Of a stretch of DNA of 64,000 bases, positions 52,740-63,475 are shown one piece after another. How positions within the stretch are numbered: position 1 is the stretch's first letter; each line of letters starts with the position of its first letter. The notes beneath the pieces were generated by a model. It was not told where the DNA came from. It did not search any database and was given only the letters and a program-made list of their open reading frames with translations. Made by a program: the position numbers and the translations under genes. This stretch comes from Liquidambar formosana (lineage: Eukaryota; Streptophyta; Magnoliopsida; Saxifragales; Altingiaceae): positions 18,153,822-18,217,821 of the forward strand of contig CM077827.1 of assembly GCA_039720395.1 (NCBI GenBank), given 5' to 3'.

Positions 52740-54590
52740 TTAGGAGGGATCCAATCTGGTCTCCATGCTGGACCAGTATATTTTAACTGCTATCCGGATT
52801 TTACTATAAGCTTAGCAGATAAAAATATCCTGGATGCTCTAACATTGAATGTCAAAATTCACAATTCTGAGATGAAGGCAGGATCTCAGCCCTTTGCTAT
52901 CATTTACCGAACGCAATATAGGGTGTATTCTACTCTGGTAAATACTCCTGTTGTTAAAAGAAGAAGCGATAAAGGCAAAACAATTTTACTACAAAGCAAT
53001 CTAAAAGACAAAGAAAATGCAATTATACCTAAGACTTTAATGTGGTCTGAATTAAAATTTCCTGAAGAATGGAAAATTCCAGAAGCCATTGAAGTTGCTG
53101 CTCCTGAGCAACTGCAACAACAAACTAAGCAAACCACAAAAATTAAGCAAATGGTAGAATATTCGGATGGAAGTGTAGGGATTAGATTTAATTCTCCCTT
53201 TACCCAGTCCTTTAGACTACCAAATTCTAAGCCAATAATAACTGAAATTCCAGATTCCTCTCGTGCATCTTGCTCATCACGAGCATCTTGTTCAGCTGTA
53301 CCTGTAAGAATCTTTAGACAAAACTCATCTTCAAGTTCTGAAGTTCCAGATCTTGAACCTGAAACTCCTTTGGTGAATCCTAGGACTCAACCAAATTTAC
53401 AAGGAGTGAGAAATAGCAACATATTATACCCATACTATGAAACTGCAACAAATCAACAAGATGACAATTCTGAAGAAGAATCTCAGAATATGTCACCAAC
53501 AAAAACAGAAATGGAAATACCGCCAGGCATAATGATGATTAGTATACCCTTTGTTATGGACAAAGACTTACTAAGAATAGAATTTATGCTTGACAAAAAC
53601 AAAGAAAACAGAAGACAATTTTTTGAAATACATGACAAAGTCCAGCAAAGCCAAATACGTACACAGTGGTATACATATATGGAGAAAAACCAATTCCATA
53701 TATACTTTTTCGAATGGTTTGAGAAGGTATATACAATGGAAAGACAAATTAATGTAACAAGCAAAAATACAACTACTTGACAATTAACTCCAAGTAATCA
53801 AATGATAGAATCTGTTCATCCACCCCTAGAACAGATTAAAATACCATATTATAAGGTAAGTATAACAGCTGCACCTTATAAGGTCAAAACGGAAGAAGAA
53901 ATACAACCAACAGGAAAAGATATTAAAAATATCTTTGAGCAAAACAATTATACAAACCAACATATCAAGACAATTGCAGAACAACTGACCAGAGTTGAAA
54001 ATCTGGTTCAACATGAATCCATTTTACCTAATCAACAGGATGAAAAACCCCTTTTCATTCCTCATGCAATACCTAAGCAATATACTAGACAATTGGCCAA
54101 GGGACAATTACATACAGAAATTCAAGAAAGAATCAGACTTCTTGATGATGTAATTGGTAAATCCGTGGTACAAGACACTCCACAGAAGCCCCAAGCAAGT
54201 ACTAGTAAAGCAATTACTGTAATAACGCAAAATGATAATATCATTGAATCTGAAACAGAAGCTGATGATATTATGCAACAATTTAAGCAACAAGAAAATT
54301 CGGCTGTTAATGCTATAAGGCATGCCCAGCCCATAAAAAATGTTTATCAGTATCCTTCTTTTCCAGATATGAAAATTGAAGAAAGAGGAAACTACCATCA
54401 AGCTTCCTATCATGGAGGAACTATCTATGAATGGAACATTGATGGATTAACGCAATATCAGATACAGAACTTATTACATCAAATGACAATGGTGAGTTCT
54501 GCATATCAGGCAAAAGATTCAGAAATAACTGATCACGCCATAGCACACTCCTTAGTTGCTGGTTTTACTGGACAACTAAAAGGATGGTGG
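52735..54590 (+). mobile_element. Pararetrovirus copy C, right piece
   Basis: It continues the sequence interrupted at 14111, starting with the CAATG duplication, and matches copy A 3261-5116. It ends inside the coat protein region at the insertion of retrotransposon gamma. Confidence 0.93.
52735..54590 (+). pseudogene. Pararetrovirus ORF1 remnant, copy C
   Basis: The movement protein C-terminal part, Ser-rich linker, aromatic block and start of the coat protein are read in one frame, with TGA at 53778-53780 splitting it. The 352-codon ORF that begins at 52722 uses an ATG-like start within the LTR and is not a natural gene. The frame then continues from 53802 to the gamma insertion; the ORF ends inside the gamma LTR at 54641. 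Copies A and B are open at the TGA position. Confidence 0.88.
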
Positions 54591-55298
54591 TGTCACACCC
54601 CATTTTTGCACCACCTTACTAGGGCTCACCATTTCATGTAGGTTATTGTTTTGTTTTTGAGTCTAGTTACTTGCATTAGTTTTCTAGAATCACAAGGACA
54701 TTGGATATGAATTTTGGTTCAATTTGGAGTTGATCTTGAGGGTTAATAAGAACTTTTGTGACTTGAGGGGCATAACCGTCTTTTAGGTCACGAACTTTCT
54801 ATTTAACCTTGAAATGATCTCCAAGTTGTCAATTAGAGTTCATGAGAATGCATTTGAGGTATTTATGGGTTCAATTTGATGAATTGATGGTTCGGGATTA
54901 AAATGGCTCAATACGGTTCAAGTTGGTTAAGAGACCCACTTCGGGTTGGCTCAAATTGGCTCATGATTTTCACTCAATTCCCACCCATTTGACTTTAATT
55001 AGTCTTAATTTCATTCCCAAAGATGTTTTGGAAGGTTGAATTTTGAATTGGAAAGCATTCGGTGCGACCATATGTGCATACCTAAGCTTAGCGACGGTGG
55101 TGCATAGCGGTTAGCCGCCTTTGTAAAACCCAACCATGCAGCCATGGCTAGGGATTTTTGCCCTAAAATGTCTTAAATTACATTCCTCATCGAAGCACGG
55201 TCGTTTTGGCTTTCGTTTCGTCAAAATCGGACTCCGTTTGACCCCCGAAACACATTTGGAAGCTGAAAAGGCTCAAATAAGGCAATTGCTGATGGCGC

Positions 55299-55401
55299 GC
55301 TCGGGTGACCATCTGGGGCCTGGCGGCTAACCGCCCAGCCCAGGTGGTCAGCCGCCCAAGGCCAGGCGGCTAGCCGCCCAGCCCCAGGTGGTCACCCGAG
55401 C
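55299..55401. repeat. GC-rich foldback repeat in the gamma LTR
   Basis: A 103-bp inverted repeat with ends GCTCGGGTGACCA and GGTCACCCGAGC and internal GGCTAGCCGCC, clearly the same family as those in alpha and beta. It lies 187 bp upstream of the gamma TATA box. Confidence 0.8.
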
Positions 55402-55587
55402 TACTTTCCTTTTTTGAGCTTTGACGCGGCTCCCTCCCTATTTCCTCGGATTTGCTCGCCTCCAGCCGCCATTTAACCCTAATTTCAGCCCTATTTGACC
55501 TACTTGAGCCCCAAGGGAACCTCTAAGAGCCCTTGGATCAATCCCTAGGGTTTTAATCCCAACCATTGAGGGTTTTCCCTCAATCCC

Positions 55588-55595
55588 TATAAATA
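55588..55595 (+). promoter_or_regulatory. TATA box, gamma LTR
   Basis: TATAAATA in the context CCCTATAAATACC. Confidence 0.75.
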
Positions 55596-55892
55596 CCCCC
55601 TTATACTTCATCAATAGGGGAGGCAATTTCTGAAGTGTGAGGCATGTGTGAGACTTGGAGGCTATGGCAGCCATCCTTAGGGTAGTTTAACCTAAACTTT
55701 GAGTGAGAGAGTGAGAGAGAAGGCTTGAAGGAGGGCTAGAGTATTGCTTGAAGGCTTTAAGAAGAGTGTTTCCAGCAGTACAATAAGAAGAAGAGGACTC
55801 TCTACAGCAGCCACCATAGGTATACCTCTTCCCCTTTCTTTCTTTCATTCAAACTAGGGTTTTTGCATAAGATAGCATTATTCCATGTTCAA

Positions 55893-56395
55893 GCTTGTAC
55901 TTTTATTGTGCTTTGTTATTTCTATTAGTTAGTATGCATATCTAGGATCATATTCATGGGCTGTTTAGTATGCTAGGATGATATTCCATGTGATTTACTG
56001 CATGTTTGGGACTTTAGGGTTTCCTTAGTGCTGAAAATGGTTTTCTGCATGAAATAACTCTTTTGCATATTAAAGCTTGTGTTTTTATTGTGTTTTGCTA
56101 TTTCTATTAGTTAGTATGCATATCTAGGATCATATTCATGGGCTGTTTAGTATGCTAGGATGATATTCCATGTGATTTACTGCATGTTTGGGACTTTAGG
56201 GTTTCCTTAGTGCTGAAAATGGTTTTCTGCATGAAATAACTCTTTTGCATATTAAAGCTTGTGTTTTTATTGTGTTTTGCTATTTCTATTAGTTAGTATG
56301 CATATTTAGGATCATGTTCATGGGCTGTTTAGTATGCTAGGATGCTATTTCATGTGATTTACTGCATGTTTGTGATTCTAGGGTTTCTATCATCC
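55893..56395 (+). repeat. 182-bp tandem repeat in the gamma LTR
   Basis: TCTATTAGTTAGTATGCATA begins at 55921, 56103 and 56285, an exact 182-bp period over about 2.7 copies. The first two copies are almost identical. Alpha and beta LTRs have one such region. Confidence 0.88.
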
Positions 56396-57742
56396 TTGTG
56401 TGGGTTTAGTTGCATATAGCATGATTGGTTAGGGATTTTTCCCTGTTTTTTTCTTCATAGTTGCTGCATATGTGTTCCATATTAGGTAACTATGATATTT
56501 CTAGCATTCATATAGTTGATTTTAGGGTTTTTTTGCATGTCATTGCATGTAGGGTTGAATTAGGGTTTCAGTTAGCTTATGATTCATGTTGTTTGCATGA
56601 CTTGTGGTTGATTTTAAGCCTTATTTCAATTCTGTCCAGATCTGTTGTTTGTCCTTGATATGATATTTTGAGCATGTATTTGCTTATGTTTAAGCATGAT
56701 AATGGCTTGATTTGGAATCTAGCTTGTTTGGTTGGTATTTTTGGTATGTTTTGCATGGAAATTGCAGGTGCTTTGACAAGTACAACAGGTGCAACTACCC
56801 CACCAATGTGGGGTGGTTATTTTGGCTATTGCGAGATGAAATCTTGCAAATTACCCTATGCAATAGGGTGGTTATTTTGACAGGTTGCTTTTGCTAAAGG
56901 TAAGTAGGGTGTGAGGGTGCCCCAATTCACCCTTCTTTCCTTTTCCTTGAAACTTTCCCTTTCTCCCCCCCTAGGGTTATTTCCTAATAGAGGGGTACGG
57001 TAACTCCTATAGTTTCCTTTCGATAACAAATACCTTTCGAATCAAGGTTTCCATTTTTATCAAAATTCCATATATTACCAAAAATCTTTTGAGAATCATT
57101 TATTTTGGAAACTTACCATGTTTTACTTGAAAGGAAACTTAGGGTTTACCATAGGCCTTGATTAGGTTATAACCCTATTCCCTTTCGAACTACGTGGACT
57201 TTGATCCATGTATTTCCATACATGGTACGTAGGCGCTCCTTGTGAGGTTCAAGTCCGCCCTAGGATACTAAGTATCCTAGGTTTTCTCTCCCTCCTTCTT
57301 TTTTCTGTTTTTTCTTTGATTTACTTGATTATATGGATGAATGAATGAATGATATGCATGCTGTCTTGTGATGATAACTGTTGATTTGTGTGTGATTAAG
57401 ACTTTGATTTAGCCCAATTAAATTAAGAGACCGTTTAGGGCGATATGGGTGCCTATAGGCTTTGCCTAGAACCTTCCCATATCGTAACTTAGCCTCCGAA
57501 TCCCCGAATTCTCTGGTTTCCAAAAGACTTTTCGCCTTACCATTTTTAAACATGGAGTCATTATTTTGTTTTCCTAAAACAAAACTGTTTTTAGGGTTTT
57601 CCTTGTTTCCTTTAAAAAATAAGGTGGCGACTCCTTTTCCTTTTTCAAACTTCAAACCCATTCGTGGGCCTGCTTTCCTGGGTCCACAGACTGGCGACTT
57701 TTAAACCCTTGTGGGCCTTAACTTTTTAGGGGTTCACAGCTT

Positions 57743-57760
57743 TGGCGACTCCACTGGGGA
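57743..57760 (+). promoter_or_regulatory. Primer-binding site of gamma (tRNA-Arg-like)
   Basis: TGGCGACTCCACTGGGGA, identical to alpha's site, four bases after the LTR. A partial copy, CTGGCGACTT, lies at about 57691-57700 after an earlier LTR-like end. Confidence 0.75.
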
Positions 57761-58851
57761 CTTGTGGGCTAGACTCTATATAATTTGATTGGGCTAAGTT
57801 AATTTCTTTTGTTTAATTAAAATCAATCACATTGCATCTGCTTGATTGTGTGCTTTCATTTATTGCATTGTGTGCGCAAACTCCTGCATGCTAGGATCGA
57901 TGTCCCTTGCCCCTGACGGGCCTAGCCTCAACCTTGGTTTTCCTGATTCCATGTGTTGGGGCGAAAGCTCTCAACCTCTCTTGCCAAGTACCCTTGGGTA
58001 TATGAAATGAGTTAATCACGTACTGCTGGACCCACGCGGCGTTCCTGATGCCACATGTGGTTAGGTATAAAGATTGCTCAAGCAAGTGAAGGACCCCAGC
58101 CTACCCTTATCATTAGTCCATATAGACAGACTTGTAGGGCACTATGGTCTCACCTTTATGCACCCACACTTGATTGTAATGATATCATGCCGTGCTTGTG
58201 TTGTGTTGCTATGCTCAAAAGTTGTGTTCTAGGCTTAGGTTTATTGATTGACACTTGATATATGGTCTCACCTACGTACCCTTAGTAAGTACATCCACCC
58301 TTCACACAAGGGGCTCCCAAAAGGAAGGATGGACTAATTAAAGGTATGTGAGCTAAGACCATTTAATCATGGGCTTTTAAATAAACCAATAGGGGCTTGT
58401 TTGGAGTGAAGTGTTTGATTAAGGGTTAAGAAGTAGGGGCTTATTCATCTTTATGTCTTCAATATGTCACCTTACCTTCCGTCTTAAGGACACTTTTGAG
58501 GATGAGGTGTCTAACTAAGGAGATATCCTGTTTAAACCTAGCTCATAGTTTGCTTACACTTGGGGGAAAGCGACTCTTGATGGTTTTGTGATTGTTAATG
58601 GTTAAAACCTAAGACTAAGTGACTCACCTTCATGTCCTTAGTACGTCACCTCACACTTCAAGGTACCCTTGAAGATGAGATGTCTAACTAAGGGGATGCT
58701 TTATAAGATCACATTTATCAATTTAGCACAGTCATGGAAATATTGTTAAAATGTTTTGGTCATAGCCTAAAAAGGGGATTTTGTTCTTGAAGGGGGGTTG
58801 GATTAAACCCGTGACAACTTATTAAGGTTGGACTCAAATTTTGAACCCGAG
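57761..58851 (+). other. Gamma untranslated leader
   Basis: The first 400 bp match alpha's leader. The rest is unique and includes a diverged tandem duplication with TGTCTAACTAAGG at about 58510 and 58681. No credible ORF. Confidence 0.55.
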
Positions 58852-60114
58852 ATGGCTAACAAAGGGACTAGTGAAAGGAGCTTTGACCTTGAGGCTTGTT
58901 TGAAAGCCATCATGACCAAGCTTGATTACACCACTGATGTATCTGAGAGAGCATTGAAAATGGCCCAAGATATCCAACATAAGATATCGGAACCCGAACA
59001 GAATAATGGCTGTACCCCGGGGGATAACACCGAAGATGGGACTCAGTCTGGAGAAGGCACTAAGACCAATGAAGGAGGAAGTACTAAACCTAAGGGGAGT
59101 GAACCACCTGAAATTTTTAACCTAGAAGGGGGAAGTGAGGGGAAGACCTCTGATACAGACTCTGTGTTGGCTAGCAAGGTAGAAGCATTGGAGAGAACTA
59201 TAAAAGGAATCCGTAGGATGGATGACATGGTAGATGTACGTACCCTATCTTTGTTTCCTCAAGCTCGTATTTCACTACAATTTAAGATGCCCGAATTAGA
59301 AAAGTTTGATGGAACGGGTTGTCCTAAGACTCATTTGAAGATGTATGTGCGAGCTATGCACCCTCGAGGGGCCACTGACGAGCTTTTGGCTCAAATGTTC
59401 CATGAAACCTTGGCCACTTCCGCTTTGAAATGGTTTTTATCATTGGATGAGAATAGGACTCGGACTTGGGAGGACATATGTAATGAATTCTTGGAGCACT
59501 ACAAGTACAATACGGAGGTGGATGTTACTCGAAGAGACTTGGAGACTACAAAACAAGGGGCTAATGAAACCTTCTCTGGATTCATTACAAGGTGGAGACG
59601 AAAGGCTTCTCAAATGGTAAACCGACCCAATGAAGAAGAGCAGATTCAGATGGTAGTTAAGAACCTCCTCCCTATCTACCATAAGCATCTATTTGCAAGC
59701 TATTTTCCAAACTTTAAGGCCTTGATTGGGGCTGGAACTCAAGTAGAAGATGCCATTGGTGACAGTACAATTGAGGAAGATGAGACATTAGGGAACTCCC
59801 GAATTGGAAGTAATGGAAAGACACATAGGCATGTTAATGCCATATCTCCCCAACAGTCCCGCCAATTTACCGAACTCTACATGCCATTAAGCGATGTTTT
59901 TGAGAAGTTGAAGGTGAAAGGTTTGCTTCAACCCCTTGACCCAGCACCGTTGCCTAACCCATTACCTCGTCGCTTTAAAGAGAATGAGTATTGTGACTTC
60001 CACCAAGGCAAGGGGTATAGCACTGATCGATGCCCAAGGTTGAAACATGAAATCCAAAACCTCTTTGACAAGGGAATTGTCTCTCCACCTAAGGCACCCA
60101 ATCATTCACTCTAA
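58852..60114 (+). CDS. Gamma Gag
   Basis: A 420-codon ORF from ATG 58852 (MANKGTSERSFDLEAC...); the frame is open a little upstream from a TTG. It has the same build as alpha and beta Gag: an N-terminal helix-rich part, a Gly/Ser/Glu linker, and a gag core at about residues 130-290 with FDGTGCPKTHLKMYVRAMHP and TRTWEDICNEFLEHYKYN, then one zinc-knuckle-like module YCDFHQGKGYSTDRC near 390. It ends soon after the knuckle, where alpha and beta continue into a second knuckle and protease. The core is highly conserved while the N-terminal linker differs much. It could assemble with particles of a relative. Confidence 0.88.
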   Translation: MANKGTSERSFDLEACLKAIMTKLDYTTDVSERALKMAQDIQHKISEPEQNNGCTPGDNTEDGTQSGEGTKTNEGGSTKPKGSEPPEIFNLEGGSEGKTSDTDSVLASKVEALERTIKGIRRMDDMVDVRTLSLFPQARISLQFKMPELEKFDGTGCPKTHLKMYVRAMHPRGATDELLAQMFHETLATSALKWFLSLDENRTRTWEDICNEFLEHYKYNTEVDVTRRDLETTKQGANETFSGFITRWRRKASQMVNRPNEEEQIQMVVKNLLPIYHKHLFASYFPNFKALIGAGTQVEDAIGDSTIEEDETLGNSRIGSNGKTHRHVNAISPQQSRQFTELYMPLSDVFEKLKVKGLLQPLDPAPLPNPLPRRFKENEYCDFHQGKGYSTDRCPRLKHEIQNLFDKGIVSPPKAPNHSL

Positions 60115-60850
60115 AGGCAATCCATTTAGTGCTTACTGTCGCACCAATTTTGTCATGACTGTTTGTGATAAAGAGTTTAGGTTGTTTGTCCTACAGAAGA
60201 CTTAGGGTTTATTTATTTGTTTTCTAGTTATTTGATTGTTTTCGTCTTTCAAGTCAAATGTCCTTTGAAGTTTTGAGTCTTTTGAGTCCTAGTCATTGTC
60301 AATGTATTCACCTTCATTCCCTCAATAAAAAGTTTGATTTCAATAATTCCATTGTCTCTCTATCTCTCTTGTCCTCGATCAATTGACAATCAAAGTGGCA
60401 TTAAAATATTTCCTAAGAAGCTTGAAAGCTCTTCCCACTAAAAGAGCAAACATAATGAATGATGAATGAGCTGCAATTGATTAACTTGGAAACAATGAGA
60501 AGTCCAAAATGGTAAACATAGGGGCCACCCGCCCACTACACTACATGAAGACCTAAGCCAAGCTACTTGAGAAGATCTTGAAACCCTTGCAAGAAGCAAT
60601 TCAGAGATCAAAAGAAGAAATCAATTAGCATGGTGAGCTTTTGGAGATATTTATTTCCCTCTCCCTCAAAAAAAAAAAAAAAAAAAAAAGTCAAAAGAAA
60701 AAATTGTGAAAAAAAAAAAAAGAAAGAAAAGAGCACAAAAAAGAAAAAAAGTACAAAAAGAAAGGGAAGGGATTAACATACATCCAAAAGCATTTAGAAG
60801 GAAAATTGATCAAAAGAAGGCCTTGTGTTCAAAGAAGACTACTACCTATG
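60115..60850 (+). other. Post-gag region of gamma without coding
   Basis: No protease or RT motif. A CAATAAAAAG signal (about 60323) and the T- and C-rich stretch after it resemble the alpha region just before pol (CAATAAAG near 23730), so this may be a remnant of the gag-pol intron. An A-rich tract lies at 60668-60760. Confidence 0.45.
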
Positions 60851-60905
60851 TTCGTGACCCGCGCAGGAAAAGTTCAAGCCAAATGAGGGTGGTCCCTATG
60901 TGGTC
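60851..60905 (+). pseudogene. Integrase C-terminal remnant in gamma
   Basis: Nucleotides from about 60857 (GACCCGCGCAGG, AAGTTCAAGCC, GGTGGTCCCTATGTGGTC) align with the end of alpha pol at 26992-27045, which codes the DPRGKFKPSWGGPY stretch. Small indels break the frame. It shows that gamma once had pol and lost it by internal deletion. Confidence 0.65.
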
Positions 60906-61120
60906 ATGTGTAGAGCCTAGGCCCGCTAGGTTGAAAACCTGAAAAGGCGACCTAGGCAAAAGTTAGGGCTTTTTAAAAAAAAAAAAAATGATGAAAAAAA
61001 GAAAAGAGAATGCCTTGAACTACGAAGACCTGATTCTCTACCAAAAAAGAAATGTTAGTTTGGTTAATCAAAGTGGAGATACGTAGGCAGCCCATAAAGT
61101 TACTTTGGGTGCGGTCCAAT
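60906..61120 (+). promoter_or_regulatory. Conserved non-coding blocks 1 and 2 in gamma
   Basis: Block 1 at about 60919-60967 (CCCGCTAGGTTGAAAACC, CCTAGGCAAAAGTTAGG) and block 2 at about 61074-61118 (GGAGATACGTAGGCAGCCC, TTGGGTGCGGTCC) match the post-pol regions of alpha and beta. Confidence 0.65.
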
Positions 61121-61754
61121 TCATTGAAAAAGAAAACAAAAAAGAGGAAGAAAGAAAGAGGCTTTACATATAACCAACCATTGAAGGCAATTCTTTGTGA
61201 CTAAGTTAAGAAGAAACGGTCTTATTCATCAAATTAGTGAGCTAAAATACTACATGCCACCGAGAAAGTTAATTTGACTATTCTTCCTGTTCTTGTTTGG
61301 TTTGAGTCCTTCGGATGTCCCTCCATTTACTTCCTTCACCTCTCTTGAGTCTTGTGTATTTCTAGTGGTCATAGACCTCGTCCTTTGAAAGTATTCAGTC
61401 ATAATGATTCATTTGTGGGTTCCATCAAATTCTATATCTTCTTACCTTTTGACTTAGACTCTTGTTATGGATTTAACGATGGAAAAGGGGTAGCAGTAAC
61501 CACTATGAAACGATTTGCCTTAGCTTTAGGCATGTGATTTCGTGAGATTGGGGCTGATTTATTTTGCTCAATTGAAGAACGTGAATGTGTTATGAACCCA
61601 GGGGCTGATTATGCTTGTTGAAGAAGAATTTGAATGAATGCTGGGGCTAGTTTGTTTTGTTCAGAGAACTTAAATGAATTGATGAAGGGAACGGGCTGGG
61701 GCTTCATGAGTTGAATTTCTTTGTGCTAGTGAGAAAGGAAAGAATGGAAAAAAG

Positions 61755-61785
<31 letters not shown>

Positions 61786-61797
61786 TAAAGAAGAAGA
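61121..61797 (+). other. Gamma 3' region without recognisable gene
   Basis: AT-rich sequence with loose direct repeats of GGGGCTGATT / TGGGGCT at 61551, 61602, 61641 and 61696, and a pure A tract at about 61747-61783. No credible ORF. Confidence 0.4.
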
Positions 61798-61895
61798 GCC
61801 CGCTAGGTTGAAAACCCGAAAGGGCGGCCTAGGCAAAAATTAGGGCAACCCGCTAGGTTGAAAACCCGTAAGGGCAATCTAGGCAAAAGTTAGGG
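61798..61895 (+). repeat. Two further copies of conserved block 1 in gamma
   Basis: CCCGCTAGGTTGAAAACCCG occurs at about 61799 and 61849, each followed by AAGGGC and CTAGGCAAAA. With 60919 this makes three copies in gamma against one in alpha and beta. Confidence 0.8.
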
Positions 61896-62414
61896 TTTTG
61901 AAAAAAGAGAAGTGAAGAAAGAAGAAGAGAAGAAGAGGTGATTCCACTCCATTCCTATACCTTGAAAAAGAATTCATGGGTTTAATCCGATCCTCCTAAA
62001 TTGCATTGTTTCCTAAGAAGGCTCGACCACCATTTTATAAACAAAGAAAAATGCTTTTGAAAATTCCATGATTGTGCTAAGTATGTAAAGAGGTCTTTAA
62101 GGAAAAAGAATGATAGGTTTGCAAAACCATTTCTAAATAATCTTTCTGTGCATGAACTTGTGCTCATAAATCTGTGTGAATCAATTTTACTTGAGTTGAT
62201 TGATTAGTTGATGTGTGCATTAGTAATATGCAGTGTTCATTGAGTTTTGGAGGTCCATTTTCCCATGACCATATTTGCTTGAGTATTCGCCATTGGGTTA
62301 CACCCAAGTAGCCATGTGAGTGATATTTTTTCTTCATGTGGTGTTGGCTTAGTCTCTATACCATTCCTGTCTTATTAATAGTGACTCCCCGCTTAACTAG
62401 TGTCTTCATAGGCT
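61896..62414 (+). other. Unique spacer, gamma 3' region
   Basis: No ORF of note and no motif recognised. Confidence 0.4.
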
Positions 62415-62700
62415 CTCTCGAGTATTCACATGTACTCACCCCGAGTATTCACATATACTCACCCCGAGTATTCACCAGTACTCACCCCGAGTATTCACCA
62501 ATACTCACCCTAAGTATTCACCCATATTCATCCCCGAGTATTCACCAATACTCACCCTGAGTATTCACCCCTACTCATCCCCGAGTATTCACATGTACTC
62601 ACTCCGAGTATTCACCTCTACTCATCCTTGAGTATTCACATGTACTCACTCCGAGTATTCATCTCTACTCGTCCCTAAATATTCACCAATACTCTCCTCT
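62415..62700 (+). repeat. Gamma hairpin array, first section (GAGTATTCAC units)
   Basis: About twelve units of 22-25 bp, each GAGTA-TTCACnnn-TACTC, for example 62419-62437. Stem GAGTA/TACTC is nearly constant here and the loop starts TTCAC. Confidence 0.85.
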
Positions 62701-63475
62701 CGAGCATTGACCCTTGTTCGTATTGATTCCAAACCCCTTCATCATGCCTCCTCTATTCATATGTTATTGTTTTAGGTATTGACTTCTACCTATGCAATCT
62801 CTCGGCATTCTTTGAGTATTGACCCCTACTCATCACCAACAGTGACTTTTGTTCATATAGTGAGTATTGACTCCTACTCATTTCAAGCATTGACCTTTGC
62901 TTATATACATTTTACCTTGAGCATTGACCCTTGCTCGAATAATTTTCTCTGTGAGTATTGAATCCTACTCATTTCAAGCATTGACCTTTGCTTATATACA
63001 TTTTATCTTGAGCATTGACCCTTGCTCGAATGATTTTCTCGGTGAGTATTGAATCCTACTCATTTCAAGCATTGACCTTTGCTTATATACATTTTATCTT
63101 GAGCATTGACCCTTGCTCGAATGATTTTCTCAGTGAGTATTGAATCCTACTCATTTCAAGCATGGACCTTTGCTTATATACATTTTATCTTGAGCATTGA
63201 TCCTTGCTCGAATAATTTTCTCTGTGAGTATTAAATCCTACTCATTTCAAGCATTAACCTTTGCTTATATACATTTTATCTTGAGCATTGACCCTTGCTC
63301 GAGTGATTTTCTCTGTGAGTATTGAATCCTACTCATTTCAAGCATTGACCATTGCTTATATACATTTTATCTTAAGCATTGACCCTTGCTCGTATGACTT
63401 TCTCTGTGAGTATTGAATCCTACTCATTTCAAGCAATGACCCTTGCTCGTAAGTTTTTCCTTATGAGTATTGATC
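62701..63475 (+). repeat. Gamma hairpin array, 91-bp higher-order repeat
   Basis: GTGAGTATTGA recurs at 62951, 63042, 63133, 63224, 63315 and 63406, an exact 91-bp period. Each unit contains three small palindromes with different stems and a shared loop TTGACCYT-like: GAGTA/TACTC (62953-62970), AAGCA/TGCTT (62885-62902) and GAGCA/TGCTC (62919-62936). GGTA/TACC occurs at 62775-62790. Confidence 0.9.

Larger units (their letters stand above)
54591..57738 (+). repeat. Gamma 5' LTR
   Basis: It starts like the alpha LTR (TGTCACACCCCATTTTTGCACC region shared) and ends GGGGTTCACA. It holds a GC-rich foldback (55299-55401), a TATA box (TATAAATA, 55588-55595), a 182-bp tandem repeat (about 55893-56395), a conserved splice-donor consensus AAG/GTAAGT (56897-56905), and a second LTR-end-like sequence at about 57680-57700. 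No credible ORF. Confidence 0.88.

Noticed and set aside
60706..60942. 78-codon Lys-rich ORF in gamma
   Set aside because: It comes from the A-rich tract plus an out-of-frame integrase scrap.
62336..62961. Ser/Tyr-rich ORFs in the gamma array
   Set aside because: Periodic peptides generated by the repeat units, with no start context or domain.
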